Source: Gammaproteobacteria bacterium (GTDB lineage Bacteria; Pseudomonadota; Gammaproteobacteria; Ga0077536). Taken from it: a stretch of 47,454 bases of DNA. The position numbers were made by a program, and so were the translations under genes. The DNA is taken from positions 1 through 47,454 of the forward strand of contig JACPPA010000048.1 of NCBI GenBank assembly GCA_016191285.1, given 5' to 3'. The notes under the pieces were generated by a model. It saw only the letters and a list, made by a program, of their open reading frames with translations, was not told the origin of the DNA and made no database searches. Below are positions 1 through 7,374 of this stretch, one piece after another (position 1 is the stretch's first letter; the number at the start of each line of letters is the position of its first letter).

Positions 1-62
1 CGGCTCAATACATCCCGAAACTTCTGCATCCTGCGGTCCTGTAGCCACGTCGTCCGGTTCAT
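1..62 (-). CDS. ISNCY-type transposase, N-terminal fragment running off the left edge
   Basis: Read on the minus strand, an ATG at position 62 opens a frame beginning MNRTTWLQDRRMQKFRDVLS, which I recognise as the start of ISNCY-family transposases. An AGGAG Shine-Dalgarno lies a few bases upstream of the ATG (about 71-75). Only about 20 residues are in the window. The frame is open to the edge, so integrity cannot be judged. The element inserted into, or recombined with, the DUF3987 gene to its right. The family call rests on memory of the N-terminal sequence. Confidence 0.6.
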   Translation of the reverse strand, partial: MNRTTWLQDRRMQKFRDVLS

Positions 63-91
63 CGTCCCTGCTCCTGCGCAGGGCACAAAAC

Positions 92-134
92 CGGACAACT
101 CGTGTGCTACCTAACCCGGACAACTCGTGTGCTT
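92..134. repeat. Two direct copies of an 18-bp terminal motif at the ISNCY element end
   Basis: The 18-mer CCGGACAACTCGTGTGCT occurs at 92-109 and again at 117-134, a spacing of 25 bp. It lies between the transposase start and the first recognisable codons of the DUF3987 gene. Tandem motifs of this kind at IS ends usually bind transposase. The outer IS boundary is therefore probably near 135. The repeats are seen directly; their assignment to the IS end is inference. Confidence 0.6.
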
Positions 135-1468
135 ACGACATCGCCCGCGGGTTCGTCGAGGCGCTGCGAGTTCCACTCGACTATATTTGGGGTGCGCTGA
201 TCGCTGCGTTTATCGCTGCGATTGGAAACCGCGCGAGGCTCGAGTGGTATCCGGGAGCGCGTGAGCCGGCCACCCTGTTCGTCGCGCTCGTCGGTGCGTC
301 CGGGACGGCAAAGAGCCCCGCGTTCAGAGTGGCCGAACGGGCTCTCATGGACATAGAGGACGAAATGCGGGTGGCCCACGAGGCCGCCTGTGGAGGCAGG
401 CGCCATGTTGGTGACATCGACGAGAAAATCCGTATCACCGTGGCCAATCGTCTGCGCCTAGAGGGGGTAATCCCCATTCAGCGTGACGAAGAGGGAGTCC
501 CGATGCCGCCATCGTTGCGGCTGACATCGTGGACGGGACCGGGGCTTCTTAACGAACTCAAGTTCGGCATCGACGGCAGGGCGCTCATTGCAGACGAACT
601 AATCGGGCCGATGGCTCGCGCGGCCTCTGATCACAACCTGGATAGTCGCGCGTTGCTGCTCGAGGGCTACAATGGCCGACCTCGGACCGACGTGACGAAA
701 ACCCACGGTCGAATAGAGATCCCATGCCTCTGGGTTTCTATCTTCGGGACAATTCAGCCCGACAGGATCCGTGAAATGCTCGGCCGCGCTCGTGACGGCT
801 TGTCTGCGCGGTTCGTGTGGGCCTACCCCGACGCGAAGCCCACAGCCGAGCTTCCGCTTTCGAGTGGGCCGACGGATGCACTCAAACAAGTGCTTCGTCG
901 CTTAGTTTCGATCCAGCCGCAAGGCGACCGCCGTGACTATTCGACGACGATTGCGCTCGCCGATGACGCACGTGCACCTCTTGAGGCAGCGCGTACCGAG
1001 TGGTTCCGCCTCGCTGAACAAACGGACGGAGATTTCCAGGACTGCGTGAACCGTGCGACCGATTATACGCTTCGTCTCGCGTTCGTGCTCGCTTTAGCTG
1101 AGCATGCGACCAGCGGCAAGGACGGGACGCCGACTTGTGTGTCGCGCGATGAGATCGAGCGCACAATCGCTTTGGTCAACGGCTATGTATTGCGAATGGC
1201 CGAGCGTACTTTCGCCGCTAGTGGCGCTCCGAAACTGAGCGATGCGGCGTTGCTGGCGCGCTTCCTACGCCGACTTGGCAAGCCGTCATTCAACGTTCGA
1301 ACCGATCTTGTCCGCGGCGCTGGCTCTCCGGTGCGCACCACGGAAAGGATCGCGTTGTCGCTTGAAGAGTTGAAGCAGCGCGGCCTGATCCTCCCGGCGA
1401 CCCGCAGCACAACGCCCGGGCGTCCGGCACAGGATTGGAAACTCAATCCGACCCTGCTCAACTGCTAG
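104..1468 (+). CDS. DUF3987 (primase/helicase-like) protein, 5' end replaced by IS sequence
   Basis: The 454-residue frame matches DUF3987 proteins, which are plasmid- and phage-borne ATPases thought to act in element replication. A Walker-A-like segment GASGTAKS lies at residues 64-71 and a Walker-B-like IADEL at about 162-166. The C-terminal third resembles a winged-helix tail (LARFLRRLGKPSFNVRTDL). Residues 1-9 come from the IS terminal repeat, and the frame starts with a GTG inside that repeat. The real N-terminus, often a primase or VirE-type domain, is therefore missing upstream. The protein may still be expressed from an IS-borne promoter, but is probably inactive as a primase. A perfect palindrome follows the stop codon. 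Confidence 0.6.
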   Translation: MLPNPDNSCAYDIARGFVEALRVPLDYIWGALIAAFIAAIGNRARLEWYPGAREPATLFVALVGASGTAKSPAFRVAERALMDIEDEMRVAHEAACGGRRHVGDIDEKIRITVANRLRLEGVIPIQRDEEGVPMPPSLRLTSWTGPGLLNELKFGIDGRALIADELIGPMARAASDHNLDSRALLLEGYNGRPRTDVTKTHGRIEIPCLWVSIFGTIQPDRIREMLGRARDGLSARFVWAYPDAKPTAELPLSSGPTDALKQVLRRLVSIQPQGDRRDYSTTIALADDARAPLEAARTEWFRLAEQTDGDFQDCVNRATDYTLRLAFVLALAEHATSGKDGTPTCVSRDEIERTIALVNGYVLRMAERTFAASGAPKLSDAALLARFLRRLGKPSFNVRTDLVRGAGSPVRTTERIALSLEELKQRGLILPATRSTTPGRPAQDWKLNPTLLNC

Positions 1469-1478
1469 CTAGTTCTAT

Positions 1479-1512
1479 AACGGCAGGCGCTGTAATTACA
1501 GCGCCTGCCGTT
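1479..1512. terminator. Perfect 34-bp palindrome after the DUF3987 gene (terminator or binding site)
   Basis: Arms AACGGCAGGCGCTGTAA (1479-1495) and its exact reverse complement (1496-1512) meet with no spacer. It sits 10 bp after the DUF3987 stop and 32 bp before the next start codon. As RNA it would form a very stable hairpin, but no T-run follows, so a classical intrinsic terminator is not assured. A cruciform or a dimeric regulator site is the alternative. Confidence 0.5.
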
Positions 1513-1544
1513 CGCTCGCCAAGATAACCATTAGACAAACGTCG

Positions 1545-1955
1545 ATGAACCCAAAAGAACTGCTGCGTCATTGGCCAATTCAGATCCCTTTTGAGCGCGC
1601 TGTACGTCGTAATTTGACGGCGGTCAAAAAGCTGAACGATGCTGGTTGGACGTGGCGCCAAATAGCCGCTGTGTTGACTGGCCTCGGAGCGCGGCACGCG
1701 AACGGGCAGCCTATCAACGGCAAGCAGTTGAACACTGTCGTCCTGCGGGTCGCATGCGAAGCTCGGAAAAACACCGCATCGCCGATCGATATGCAACAAC
1801 CGACTTCGACTCACAACATCATGCCCGGTAAACGGGTGAAAAATGCAAACCCAGTGATGCAGGTACCGCGCAATCCGACTGAGCCAAGCACGCTCAGCGA
1901 GCGGCTTGCGGAAGCCATACGCATGCGACAGACACCGAAGACGTTTGACGAGTAA
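1545..1955 (+). CDS. Small putative DNA-binding protein of unknown function
   Basis: This 136-residue protein is not recognised. Its first half is basic and helical and holds a helix-turn-helix-like stretch (WTWRQIAAVLTGLGARHANG, residues 36-55). Resolvase- and mobilisation-type small proteins have similar stretches. The second half is polar and probably disordered. No strong Shine-Dalgarno precedes the ATG. Its place between a replication-type gene and the transfer module suggests an accessory or regulatory protein of the element. That function is inference from context only. Confidence 0.55.
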   Translation: MNPKELLRHWPIQIPFERAVRRNLTAVKKLNDAGWTWRQIAAVLTGLGARHANGQPINGKQLNTVVLRVACEARKNTASPIDMQQPTSTHNIMPGKRVKNANPVMQVPRNPTEPSTLSERLAEAIRMRQTPKTFDE

Positions 1956-1972
1956 TACGACGCCTACAGGGC

Positions 1973-1998
1973 TATACTATATACCTATAGTTATAACT
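1973..1998 (+). promoter_or_regulatory. AT-rich promoter candidate upstream of the 557-aa orphan gene
   Basis: TATACT at 1973-1978 is a good -10 hexamer, and a perfect 10-bp palindrome AGTTATAACT lies at 1989-1998. The only obvious -35-like hexamer (TTGACG, 1945-1950) is 22 bp away, which is too far for a standard sigma-70 promoter. The stretch is conspicuously AT-rich against its surroundings and immediately precedes the next gene. The palindrome could be an operator over the start site. Confidence 0.35.
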
Positions 1999-2003
1999 CA
2001 TGG

Positions 2004-3677
2004 TTGATTCGATCGAGGTCGATTGTGCACGTCGCCCAAATGGAACGATTAATTCGCGCCTCCCGTAATGCCAGCAATGCGATCGATTCTTTTGGCGAAA
2101 AATTAGAAGATGCCGCTGCTGCAATCAAATACCTCGAAGGCGATTCCAAACAACTGAATGAGCGCAGCCGACAGTATTGGCGCGCTATCGCGGAGGGGCT
2201 TATCGTTCGGTACATTTGGAATGCAGACAAATGGCAGCCACGCGAGCCCCGGCTTAAGCTGATTAAGGACCTTGAAGGTCTATCTCGCGCCGCCACTGCG
2301 GAGCGGCTACGCGCATACAAATCGGTCACGATTGACGCATTTAAGGCCCTGTTATTAGACCTACCGGTTGGGCCAGCGCTTATTGCTGCCCTCCGTGATC
2401 TCAAACGCGATTCTGACTTAGGCCTTGAAGGGAAGCGCCAACGTCCTAGCACCAATGGCTTGGTCTTCGGTTTCGATAATCCAGTTAGCCTACTAGACGG
2501 GTATGAGACCAATTTGCATATGATGAAACGGTCGTTCGCGCACGCACGTTCGTCGACTGGATCAGCTCTGCTGAAGAGACAGCCGGTTAGGTGGCGCTTG
2601 AATGAGCCTGTGATTCAAGCATTTCTTCGTGCACGGCGTGTTGGCAACGATCGGGATTTCTCATTGCACGACATACGCGGCAGGTTGACGAAACGAAATC
2701 GAGACAACCTAGCACGCTGCGCAAAGCAAGCTGCACGCCTTGTCGAAATTAATTTCCATCTTACTGACCGACAGCGAAATCCTCAATTAAATGAAAGCTT
2801 AGAAAGTTGGCGACATGCATATCCCCTGTCCCGATTTGTGGTGAGCGTGTTCGAGGAGGTAGCTAAGTCGATGCATATCGATCTCATCGATGTAGAAGCT
2901 TCGACGCAGCGGAGACGTGATCGACTGACAAGAACCGTCATCGATGTTGCGCACGAAGGGATTAAGGCCGCCGTCCAAGTTGTCCGCAGCATTCCTGAGT
3001 TTGCGAACATAGACTTAGACGCCGGTGTGGCGTTGATGGCTATTAGTGACGAGGTACGCAAGGAGGAAAAACAGATCGCCAGAGAGTTGGGCCAAGCCCT
3101 CCACAATGTGAATGATACCTCTAAAGCGGTCAGAGAAACATGGGCGCGGACGGCAATAGTCGATCGTCTTTGGCAGCTGAGGCAGAGCATCATCACGTTG
3201 AAGGCGTATTGTGGATTCATGAACTGGTATATCGAACACGCTGAACGATCCGTAGCCAATGATCTTATTCCGAGTTTACGCTTGGTGCGTCGACATATTT
3301 GGTCCGGGTTGCTGGATTGGAGTAACGAACTGCAAGCAAGGTATTGGGATGGAATTCTGTTTACTCGCGATATGAAGGTACGAGCCAGCGGCTCACCGCT
3401 CAACATCCCGCGCATGCCAGCAGCGGTCGAAAAGGCGGCCATGACGGTGAGACCCTATCGACTTAACGCGGGTGTAGATGATCCGGGTCAGCAAGGAGAT
3501 GCGACGATAAAAAAGTATCCGAAAGCTCAAGCGCTACATCAAGGCGCAGTAGTACAGGAGGAAGTGCTCGACGCCATCGTATCAGCGTTGTGCCAAGATC
3601 AACCAGAGACACTGCGTGCTTGGAGGGAACTGACGCGGGCTATTCCTCCTCATCAATCTCGTCGAGATGCGTTCTGA
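2004..3677 (+). CDS. Large orphan protein of unknown function (557 aa)
   Basis: I do not recognise this gene. The predicted protein is soluble, strongly helical and rich in Arg, Glu and Ala, with no signal peptide, membrane segment or nucleotide-binding motif. A helical stretch near residues 330-420 (for example SDEVRKEEKQIARELGQALH) could be a coiled coil. The frame opens with TTG at 2004. An in-frame ATG at 2040 (MERLIRASRN) is the alternative, and neither has a clear Shine-Dalgarno. Base composition is visibly more AT-rich than the flanking transfer genes, which suggests separate acquisition. It ends just before the conserved leader of the ParA operon. Defence or maintenance cargo is possible but unsupported. 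Confidence 0.6.
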   Translation: MIRSRSIVHVAQMERLIRASRNASNAIDSFGEKLEDAAAAIKYLEGDSKQLNERSRQYWRAIAEGLIVRYIWNADKWQPREPRLKLIKDLEGLSRAATAERLRAYKSVTIDAFKALLLDLPVGPALIAALRDLKRDSDLGLEGKRQRPSTNGLVFGFDNPVSLLDGYETNLHMMKRSFAHARSSTGSALLKRQPVRWRLNEPVIQAFLRARRVGNDRDFSLHDIRGRLTKRNRDNLARCAKQAARLVEINFHLTDRQRNPQLNESLESWRHAYPLSRFVVSVFEEVAKSMHIDLIDVEASTQRRRDRLTRTVIDVAHEGIKAAVQVVRSIPEFANIDLDAGVALMAISDEVRKEEKQIARELGQALHNVNDTSKAVRETWARTAIVDRLWQLRQSIITLKAYCGFMNWYIEHAERSVANDLIPSLRLVRRHIWSGLLDWSNELQARYWDGILFTRDMKVRASGSPLNIPRMPAAVEKAAMTVRPYRLNAGVDDPGQQGDATIKKYPKAQALHQGAVVQEEVLDAIVSALCQDQPETLRAWRELTRAIPPHQSRRDAF

Positions 3678-3681
3678 ATAT

Positions 3682-3750
3682 TTTTTTGGTCATAATGTCT
3701 CAAGCCAGGCTTAACTGAGGGGGGTGCCCAGGGAGGCCTTTTGGATTTGG
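3682..3750 (+). promoter_or_regulatory. Conserved leader, copy A (upstream of the ParA-coupling protein operon)
   Basis: A T-run at 3681-3687 is followed about 20 nt later by GGCTTAACT, then a G6 tract, TGCCC, AGGG, a TTTTGGA block and TGG. The same order and spacing recur upstream of the relaxase gene (7270-7340), with roughly three quarters identity over the core. Two genes of the transfer module therefore share a cis element. It could be a promoter, a repressor site or a structured 5' UTR. It leads directly into a hairpin that covers the ribosome-binding site. Confidence 0.5.
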
Positions 3751-3788
3751 TCTTAACTCCGCTGCAACTACGCAGAGGAGTTAAGACC
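3749..3788 (+). promoter_or_regulatory. Perfect 12-bp stem over the Shine-Dalgarno of the ParA-like gene
   Basis: GGTCTTAACTCC (3749-3760) pairs perfectly with GGAGTTAAGACC (3777-3788) across a 16-nt loop. The right arm contains the GGAG Shine-Dalgarno (3777-3780), ten nucleotides before the ATG at 3791. In RNA the stem would hide the ribosome-binding site. In DNA it is a good dimeric operator overlapping the 5' UTR. The geometry is seen in the sequence; the regulatory effect is inferred. Confidence 0.6.
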
Positions 3789-3790
3789 TA

Positions 3791-4675
3791 ATGCCGGCCC
3801 AAACGAACACCGCGAAAAAATCCACCCAAAAGATCGACCAGCAACCCCGTTCCGAAGTACCGCCTCATTCGACCGCGGTGCATGTGCTTGGCCCAAAGGG
3901 CGGAATCGGAAAGTCGACCCTCTCTCGCCTCACCATCGACCTCTTCGATGCAAGCAGTCGGGCGGTCAAAATAGTTCAAGTAGACCGTGCACCGGCATTG
4001 CCGGCTATTTACCCAAATCGCACGGAAACCATCGACGTCCCGACGTCGCAGGCCATGCGCGAGGATCCGCTCGCCGCTATGCGCGCTTTCGAACCATGGG
4101 AAGCAATCGTTGAGACGATCGCGAACAAACCGGCAGGGCTCATCACCGACGTAGGCGGCGGCCCGAACGCTCGCGCTTTCATGGATTTCATCGCGCGAGC
4201 TCGGGTCGACGGCTTTCTCCAAGCGCGAGGTATCAGGGTCATCGCTTTCGTGCTGCTAACCCCTGACCCTGCCGTCATGGAACAGAGTGCCGATCTTGCC
4301 GCTGAGCTCACAAATATTCACCCGCATGCCGAAATCGTGGTTGTCTTTAATCAGCGCGACGGCGGATTCAAGTTCTACCCTGGCTCTCCGGCCGACAAAG
4401 TGTATCGGGCGCGAGTCGAGCCTCTGATCAAATCCCGGCGGCACCTCGTCATGCCGGCCATTGCCGCCGGCGCTTGGCCTGTGTTCGAGGCTGCTGGAAT
4501 GACCTTCCTTCAGGTAGCGATGGCGGATGAGAACGATCTCGTCGAAAAGCTCGGCCTTTCTCGCGCCATGGCCGCATCCTTGCAGGGGGATGTCTCGGCT
4601 TTCCTGGCCGTAATGTGGCCGCGGCTCGGTTCGCTCATCGGCTTTTCGATGGAGGCGCTAAATGGCAAAGCCTGA
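3791..4675 (+). CDS. ParA/MinD-like P-loop ATPase of the conjugation module
   Basis: The 294-residue protein has a deviant Walker A, KGGIGKST, at residues 36-43 and an ITDVGGG segment at 118-124 in place of a typical ParA switch. It thus belongs to the ParA/StbB-like ATPases that position or license plasmid DNA. A polar N-terminal tail of about 27 residues precedes the ATPase fold. It is the first gene of a three-gene operon, and the next start codon (4662) overlaps its stop by 14 nt. A ParA-like protein next to a coupling protein and MobF relaxase recalls stb-trw of R388, where StbB is ParA-like. That parallel comes from gene order only. No ParB partner or parS array is visible. Confidence 0.75.
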   Translation: MPAQTNTAKKSTQKIDQQPRSEVPPHSTAVHVLGPKGGIGKSTLSRLTIDLFDASSRAVKIVQVDRAPALPAIYPNRTETIDVPTSQAMREDPLAAMRAFEPWEAIVETIANKPAGLITDVGGGPNARAFMDFIARARVDGFLQARGIRVIAFVLLTPDPAVMEQSADLAAELTNIHPHAEIVVVFNQRDGGFKFYPGSPADKVYRARVEPLIKSRRHLVMPAIAAGAWPVFEAAGMTFLQVAMADENDLVEKLGLSRAMAASLQGDVSAFLAVMWPRLGSLIGFSMEALNGKA

Positions 4676-5252
4676 CAAACCACCAACAATTATGGTTCGG
4701 CTCAATCAAAATATTGCGCGTGGAAACTCCGCGCGCAAATTCTTAGCAGCGCGACTTGCAGAGCTGCCCGCAAAAGAAATCGCGAGAATACCTAGCGTCT
4801 TCTGGGCTCGCCTGGGTCCACGCGGTCTTGCGGCGATAGCGGAACACCTTGCTACGACAAAGGCGATCACGCCTGAAAGCACCCCTGCGCAGAAAGTGGA
4901 GGTTGTACCGCAGCCGCAAAATCCGTGGCCGTTGTGGGTGATTTCAGCCTGGCGAGCGGCTGTGGTGATTGTGGGCGCTTTACTTATCGGCGCCGCAGAG
5001 CGACCGATGTGGTGGGTTTTGAGTCAGAGCGCTGTGATCAACCGGGATGACCGCATGACATGCGGCCGTCTCGATGTTTGGGCCGATCACTGCACCTACT
5101 TGGCCCAAGAAAATAACCTGACTTTAGAACTAGCCTCGGAGCGCCTTGGCATAGATCCGAGCGCGTTGGCGGCAATCAATCCCGACCTACCGGTGAATGG
5201 AGCGCTCCCGCCCGGAGTCTCAATCCGAGTCATTAGAAACTCATGGAGGTAA
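4662..5252 (+). CDS. Single-pass membrane protein with a C-terminal LysM-like domain
   Basis: The 196-residue protein has a basic cytoplasmic-looking N-terminal half, one membrane span at about residues 92-113 (WVISAWRAAVVIVGALLIGA), and a periplasmic tail. The tail (about 134-191) reads like a LysM module, with YLAQENNLTLELASERLGI, an INPDLP turn and LPPGVSIRV. Cys134 and Cys144 could form a disulfide. LysM domains bind peptidoglycan, so it may anchor the transfer machinery at the cell wall or act as an accessory of the coupling protein. Its start overlaps the ParA-like gene and its stop overlaps the coupling-protein ribosome-binding site, implying tight translational coupling. The specific role is inferred. 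Confidence 0.65.
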   Translation: MAKPDKPPTIMVRLNQNIARGNSARKFLAARLAELPAKEIARIPSVFWARLGPRGLAAIAEHLATTKAITPESTPAQKVEVVPQPQNPWPLWVISAWRAAVVIVGALLIGAAERPMWWVLSQSAVINRDDRMTCGRLDVWADHCTYLAQENNLTLELASERLGIDPSALAAINPDLPVNGALPPGVSIRVIRNSWR

Positions 5253-5254
5253 TT

Positions 5255-7030
5255 GTGGCAAAAGCACTTCATCCGCTCGCCCTGCGAGTATCCCGAAAGC
5301 CGGCGATTCAGGCGAGTATGCCCGTCGCGATCTTGGCTAGCGTGGTGGCTTACGTCATTCTCTTTTGGCTGAATACCGCGACGCAATGGGACCCGTTTCA
5401 TAGTCAACCGGAACCCATGACGATCGTGAATTTGATCGCAATGCTTGGCTCGGCGTGGAGCGCGGCTTCGCCCGGATGGCTGATTGAGCATATCGCCGCC
5501 CGCGCCGATCATAATGTCTTCTTCGCAATGTGGAAATATTTCGGATTGCTATATGCGGCTCCGAAAACATTTACCACCGTATTGTGGATGCGTGTCGCAG
5601 ATGCAGATGTGCAATTTCAACTCTTGGTGCGTTTTATTAGTGTTGTGGGCACTGCCCTTGCGGCCGCCATGCCAGTCTACCGACACGTCTTGTCAAAGAC
5701 GCCAAAAACACGAAAAGCTAACTTGGTCGAAGGGCCGCGTACCTTGTGGTACAAGAAAGCAACCATTGCGGCCCGAAATTATTTGGCCGGTCTCACTGCC
5801 AATTTTGGCGAAGGTGTTGAACTCGCGCCTGGTTTGAGGTTGCCCCGTTCGGCCGAATACGAATCTTTCCTTGTGGTCGGCCTCCCAGGCTCCGGTAAGA
5901 CCGTGATCGCCGAGGGCGGACTTCGTCAAGCGATCGAGCGCGGTGAACGCGCAGCCTGCCTTGATGTAAAAGGAGGCCTCCTCAGCCGCATCTTACGATT
6001 TATGGGTGGAACGGGAGCGATGGCGATCGGAGTTGGTCGCAACGCCGCAGTATGGGCAATTGGAAAGGACGTAAGGTTGCGGTCACACGCGAGCGCGCTC
6101 GCTGCAATTCTGATTCCGGATTCGAAAGACCCTGTTTGGTCGGCCGCCGCCAGGCTGGTACTTGCTGCCGTAATGATGCGGCTCAACGAAAAATACGGTC
6201 AAAGGTGGGGATGGCGAGATCTCAAATCGTTTATTTCACGTCCCGTTGAGGAGATTTCCAAGGACATTCAATCGGTAAGGCCTGAAATTGCGCAAATGCT
6301 CCGGGGCAAGGGTGACGATCCGACAACGGCTATTCTGTCCGTAATGTTCAGCATGCTGACGCATATCAGCGAGATCGTCGATACGTTTTCTGCCATGGAA
6401 ACCGAAAACCGTCCAAGCCTCTCATTGACCCAGTGGGTCCAACAGAAGACAAAGTGTCGGGTGCTGGTCTTCCAACATGATTTGTCAAACCGCGATAACT
6501 CGCGTTCGGTACTTACCGCAATGATCCGCGTGACAGCGCGGGAGCTTCTCGGGCCAGGCATTGCCGAGAATTTCGATCACGGTATTTGGCTGTACCTCGA
6601 TGAATTTCCGAAGCTAGGCAAAAGGATAGAGGAATTGGCCGATTTGGCTGCGCTTGGTCGGGACCGAGGAATTCGAGTATTGGCGACTGCCCAGAGCCTT
6701 GCCCAGCTCAAGCAGGAGTACGGAGAGACCGGCGCAGAAGCACTCACCGAGAATTTTGGCATGGTCATTGTGTGCAAGGCTCGCCCAGGCCGCAATGCGA
6801 AGGATCTATCTGAAACAGTCCTCGATATTGCGACCTACGAAACTGATAAAGCCGGAACGAAGGGGGAGAAAGACCTCCACAAACTTCCTGCGCTCACGCC
6901 GCATCAAATTTCGACGGAACTTGGGCTCAAATTCGATTGGCGTAGCCGAAAACTAATTCGTGCGGCAGTTACCGGGCTGGACAACGTATATGTACTGGAG
7001 TGGCAGCTCGACCGCTGGAAGCGATTCTAA
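5255..7030 (+). CDS. Type IV coupling protein (VirD4/TraD/TrwB family)
   Basis: This hexameric ATPase family delivers relaxase-DNA complexes to the type IV secretion channel. From a GTG start the protein is 591 residues. Walker A GLPGSGKT is at 209-216 and Walker B IWLYLDEF ends with Asp449-Glu450. Two or three hydrophobic segments in the first 140 residues match the usual membrane domain. The sequence AALGRDRGIRVLATAQS is typical of the family. The GTG is preferred over the ATG at 5243 because GGAGGT (5245-5250) lies just upstream of it. That Shine-Dalgarno overlaps the preceding stop codon. No VirB/Trb channel genes are in the window. Confidence 0.88.
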   Translation: MAKALHPLALRVSRKPAIQASMPVAILASVVAYVILFWLNTATQWDPFHSQPEPMTIVNLIAMLGSAWSAASPGWLIEHIAARADHNVFFAMWKYFGLLYAAPKTFTTVLWMRVADADVQFQLLVRFISVVGTALAAAMPVYRHVLSKTPKTRKANLVEGPRTLWYKKATIAARNYLAGLTANFGEGVELAPGLRLPRSAEYESFLVVGLPGSGKTVIAEGGLRQAIERGERAACLDVKGGLLSRILRFMGGTGAMAIGVGRNAAVWAIGKDVRLRSHASALAAILIPDSKDPVWSAAARLVLAAVMMRLNEKYGQRWGWRDLKSFISRPVEEISKDIQSVRPEIAQMLRGKGDDPTTAILSVMFSMLTHISEIVDTFSAMETENRPSLSLTQWVQQKTKCRVLVFQHDLSNRDNSRSVLTAMIRVTARELLGPGIAENFDHGIWLYLDEFPKLGKRIEELADLAALGRDRGIRVLATAQSLAQLKQEYGETGAEALTENFGMVIVCKARPGRNAKDLSETVLDIATYETDKAGTKGEKDLHKLPALTPHQISTELGLKFDWRSRKLIRAAVTGLDNVYVLEWQLDRWKRF

Positions 7031-7166
7031 GTTTCCCGAATATTCAGATGTGCCCAGGATAATGGCGATCACTACCGCACGGGCTTCATGTCATCGCGCG
7101 GTCCCCACGCGTAGCGCACGATGACGCGCCAGCCCGCTGAGAAGGCCTTCCGCGCTGCAAGGTTCT

Positions 7167-7214
7167 GCACACGGCAATCGCGCGAGCGCTTGCGGTCGCG
7201 CGATTGCCGCGTGC
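7167..7214. other. Candidate oriT inverted repeat
   Basis: The 19-nt arms (7167-7185 and 7196-7214) are complementary except for one A:C mismatch, and enclose a 10-nt loop. The inner 14 bp (CGGCAATCGCGCGA and its complement) are perfect. Long inverted repeats beside a nic site are a hallmark of MobF origins of transfer, which normally lie next to the relaxase gene, as here. The nic site is not identified. A transcription terminator for the coupling-protein gene is the alternative, but no T-run follows and the distance to its stop codon is about 137 bp. Confidence 0.45.
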
Positions 7215-7269
7215 GATTCCCGGGGTGAGCAGACAGGTAGGGGCTGTGGTTAAAGTCGCAACCCAAAAC

Positions 7270-7340
7270 TATTTTTTCGTAAAGCAGATTTAGGCCGGCT
7301 TATCTCGGGGGGATACCCGGGGGTAAGTTTTTGGAGCTGG
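7270..7340 (+). promoter_or_regulatory. Conserved leader, copy B (upstream of the relaxase gene)
   Basis: A T-run (7272-7277) is followed about 19 nt later by GGCTTATCT, a G6 tract, ATACCC, GGGGG, a T5GGA block and TGG. It aligns nearly without gaps to 3682-3750. As with copy A, it is directly followed by a hairpin that masks a Shine-Dalgarno. The recurrence of leader plus hairpin before two separate transfer transcripts suggests common control. Confidence 0.5.
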
Positions 7341-7346
7341 CAGAGT

Positions 7347-7368
7347 CACCTGCACATGCAAGCAGGTG
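7347..7368 (+). promoter_or_regulatory. Hairpin over the relaxase ribosome-binding site
   Basis: CACCTGC (7347-7353) pairs perfectly with GCAGGTG (7362-7368) across an 8-nt loop. The right arm is the Shine-Dalgarno for an ATG at 7375, six nucleotides downstream. It also contains the alternative GTG start at 7366. Sequestration of the ribosome-binding site is predicted. A dimeric repressor site is the other reading. Confidence 0.5.
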
Positions 7369-7374
7369 GCTTAT

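Larger units (their letters stand above)
7031..7374. other. Intergenic transfer region between coupling protein and relaxase
   Basis: This 344-bp stretch has no convincing gene. It holds a long imperfect inverted repeat (7167-7214), the second copy of the conserved leader (7270-7340) and a hairpin over the relaxase ribosome-binding site (7347-7368). A minus-strand frame at 7072-7266 exists, but its N-terminal half is the translated inverted repeat. Its last part (WRVIVRYAWGPRDDMKPVR) could be a relic of a small protein. Placement and structure make this the best oriT candidate in the window. Confidence 0.55.

Noticed and set aside
1945-1978. Standard sigma-70 promoter TTGACG/TATACT before the 557-aa orphan
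   Set aside because: The spacer is 22 bp, too long for a normal promoter. Only the -10 is kept as a candidate.
7072-7266. Minus-strand 64-residue frame in the candidate oriT region
   Set aside because: Half of it is the translated inverted repeat, no Shine-Dalgarno is present and no family is recognised; at most a relic.
7303-7321. G-quadruplex in the conserved leader
   Set aside because: G6 and G5 tracts exist but there are not four separated G-runs of three or more with short loops, and the C-run between them can pair instead.
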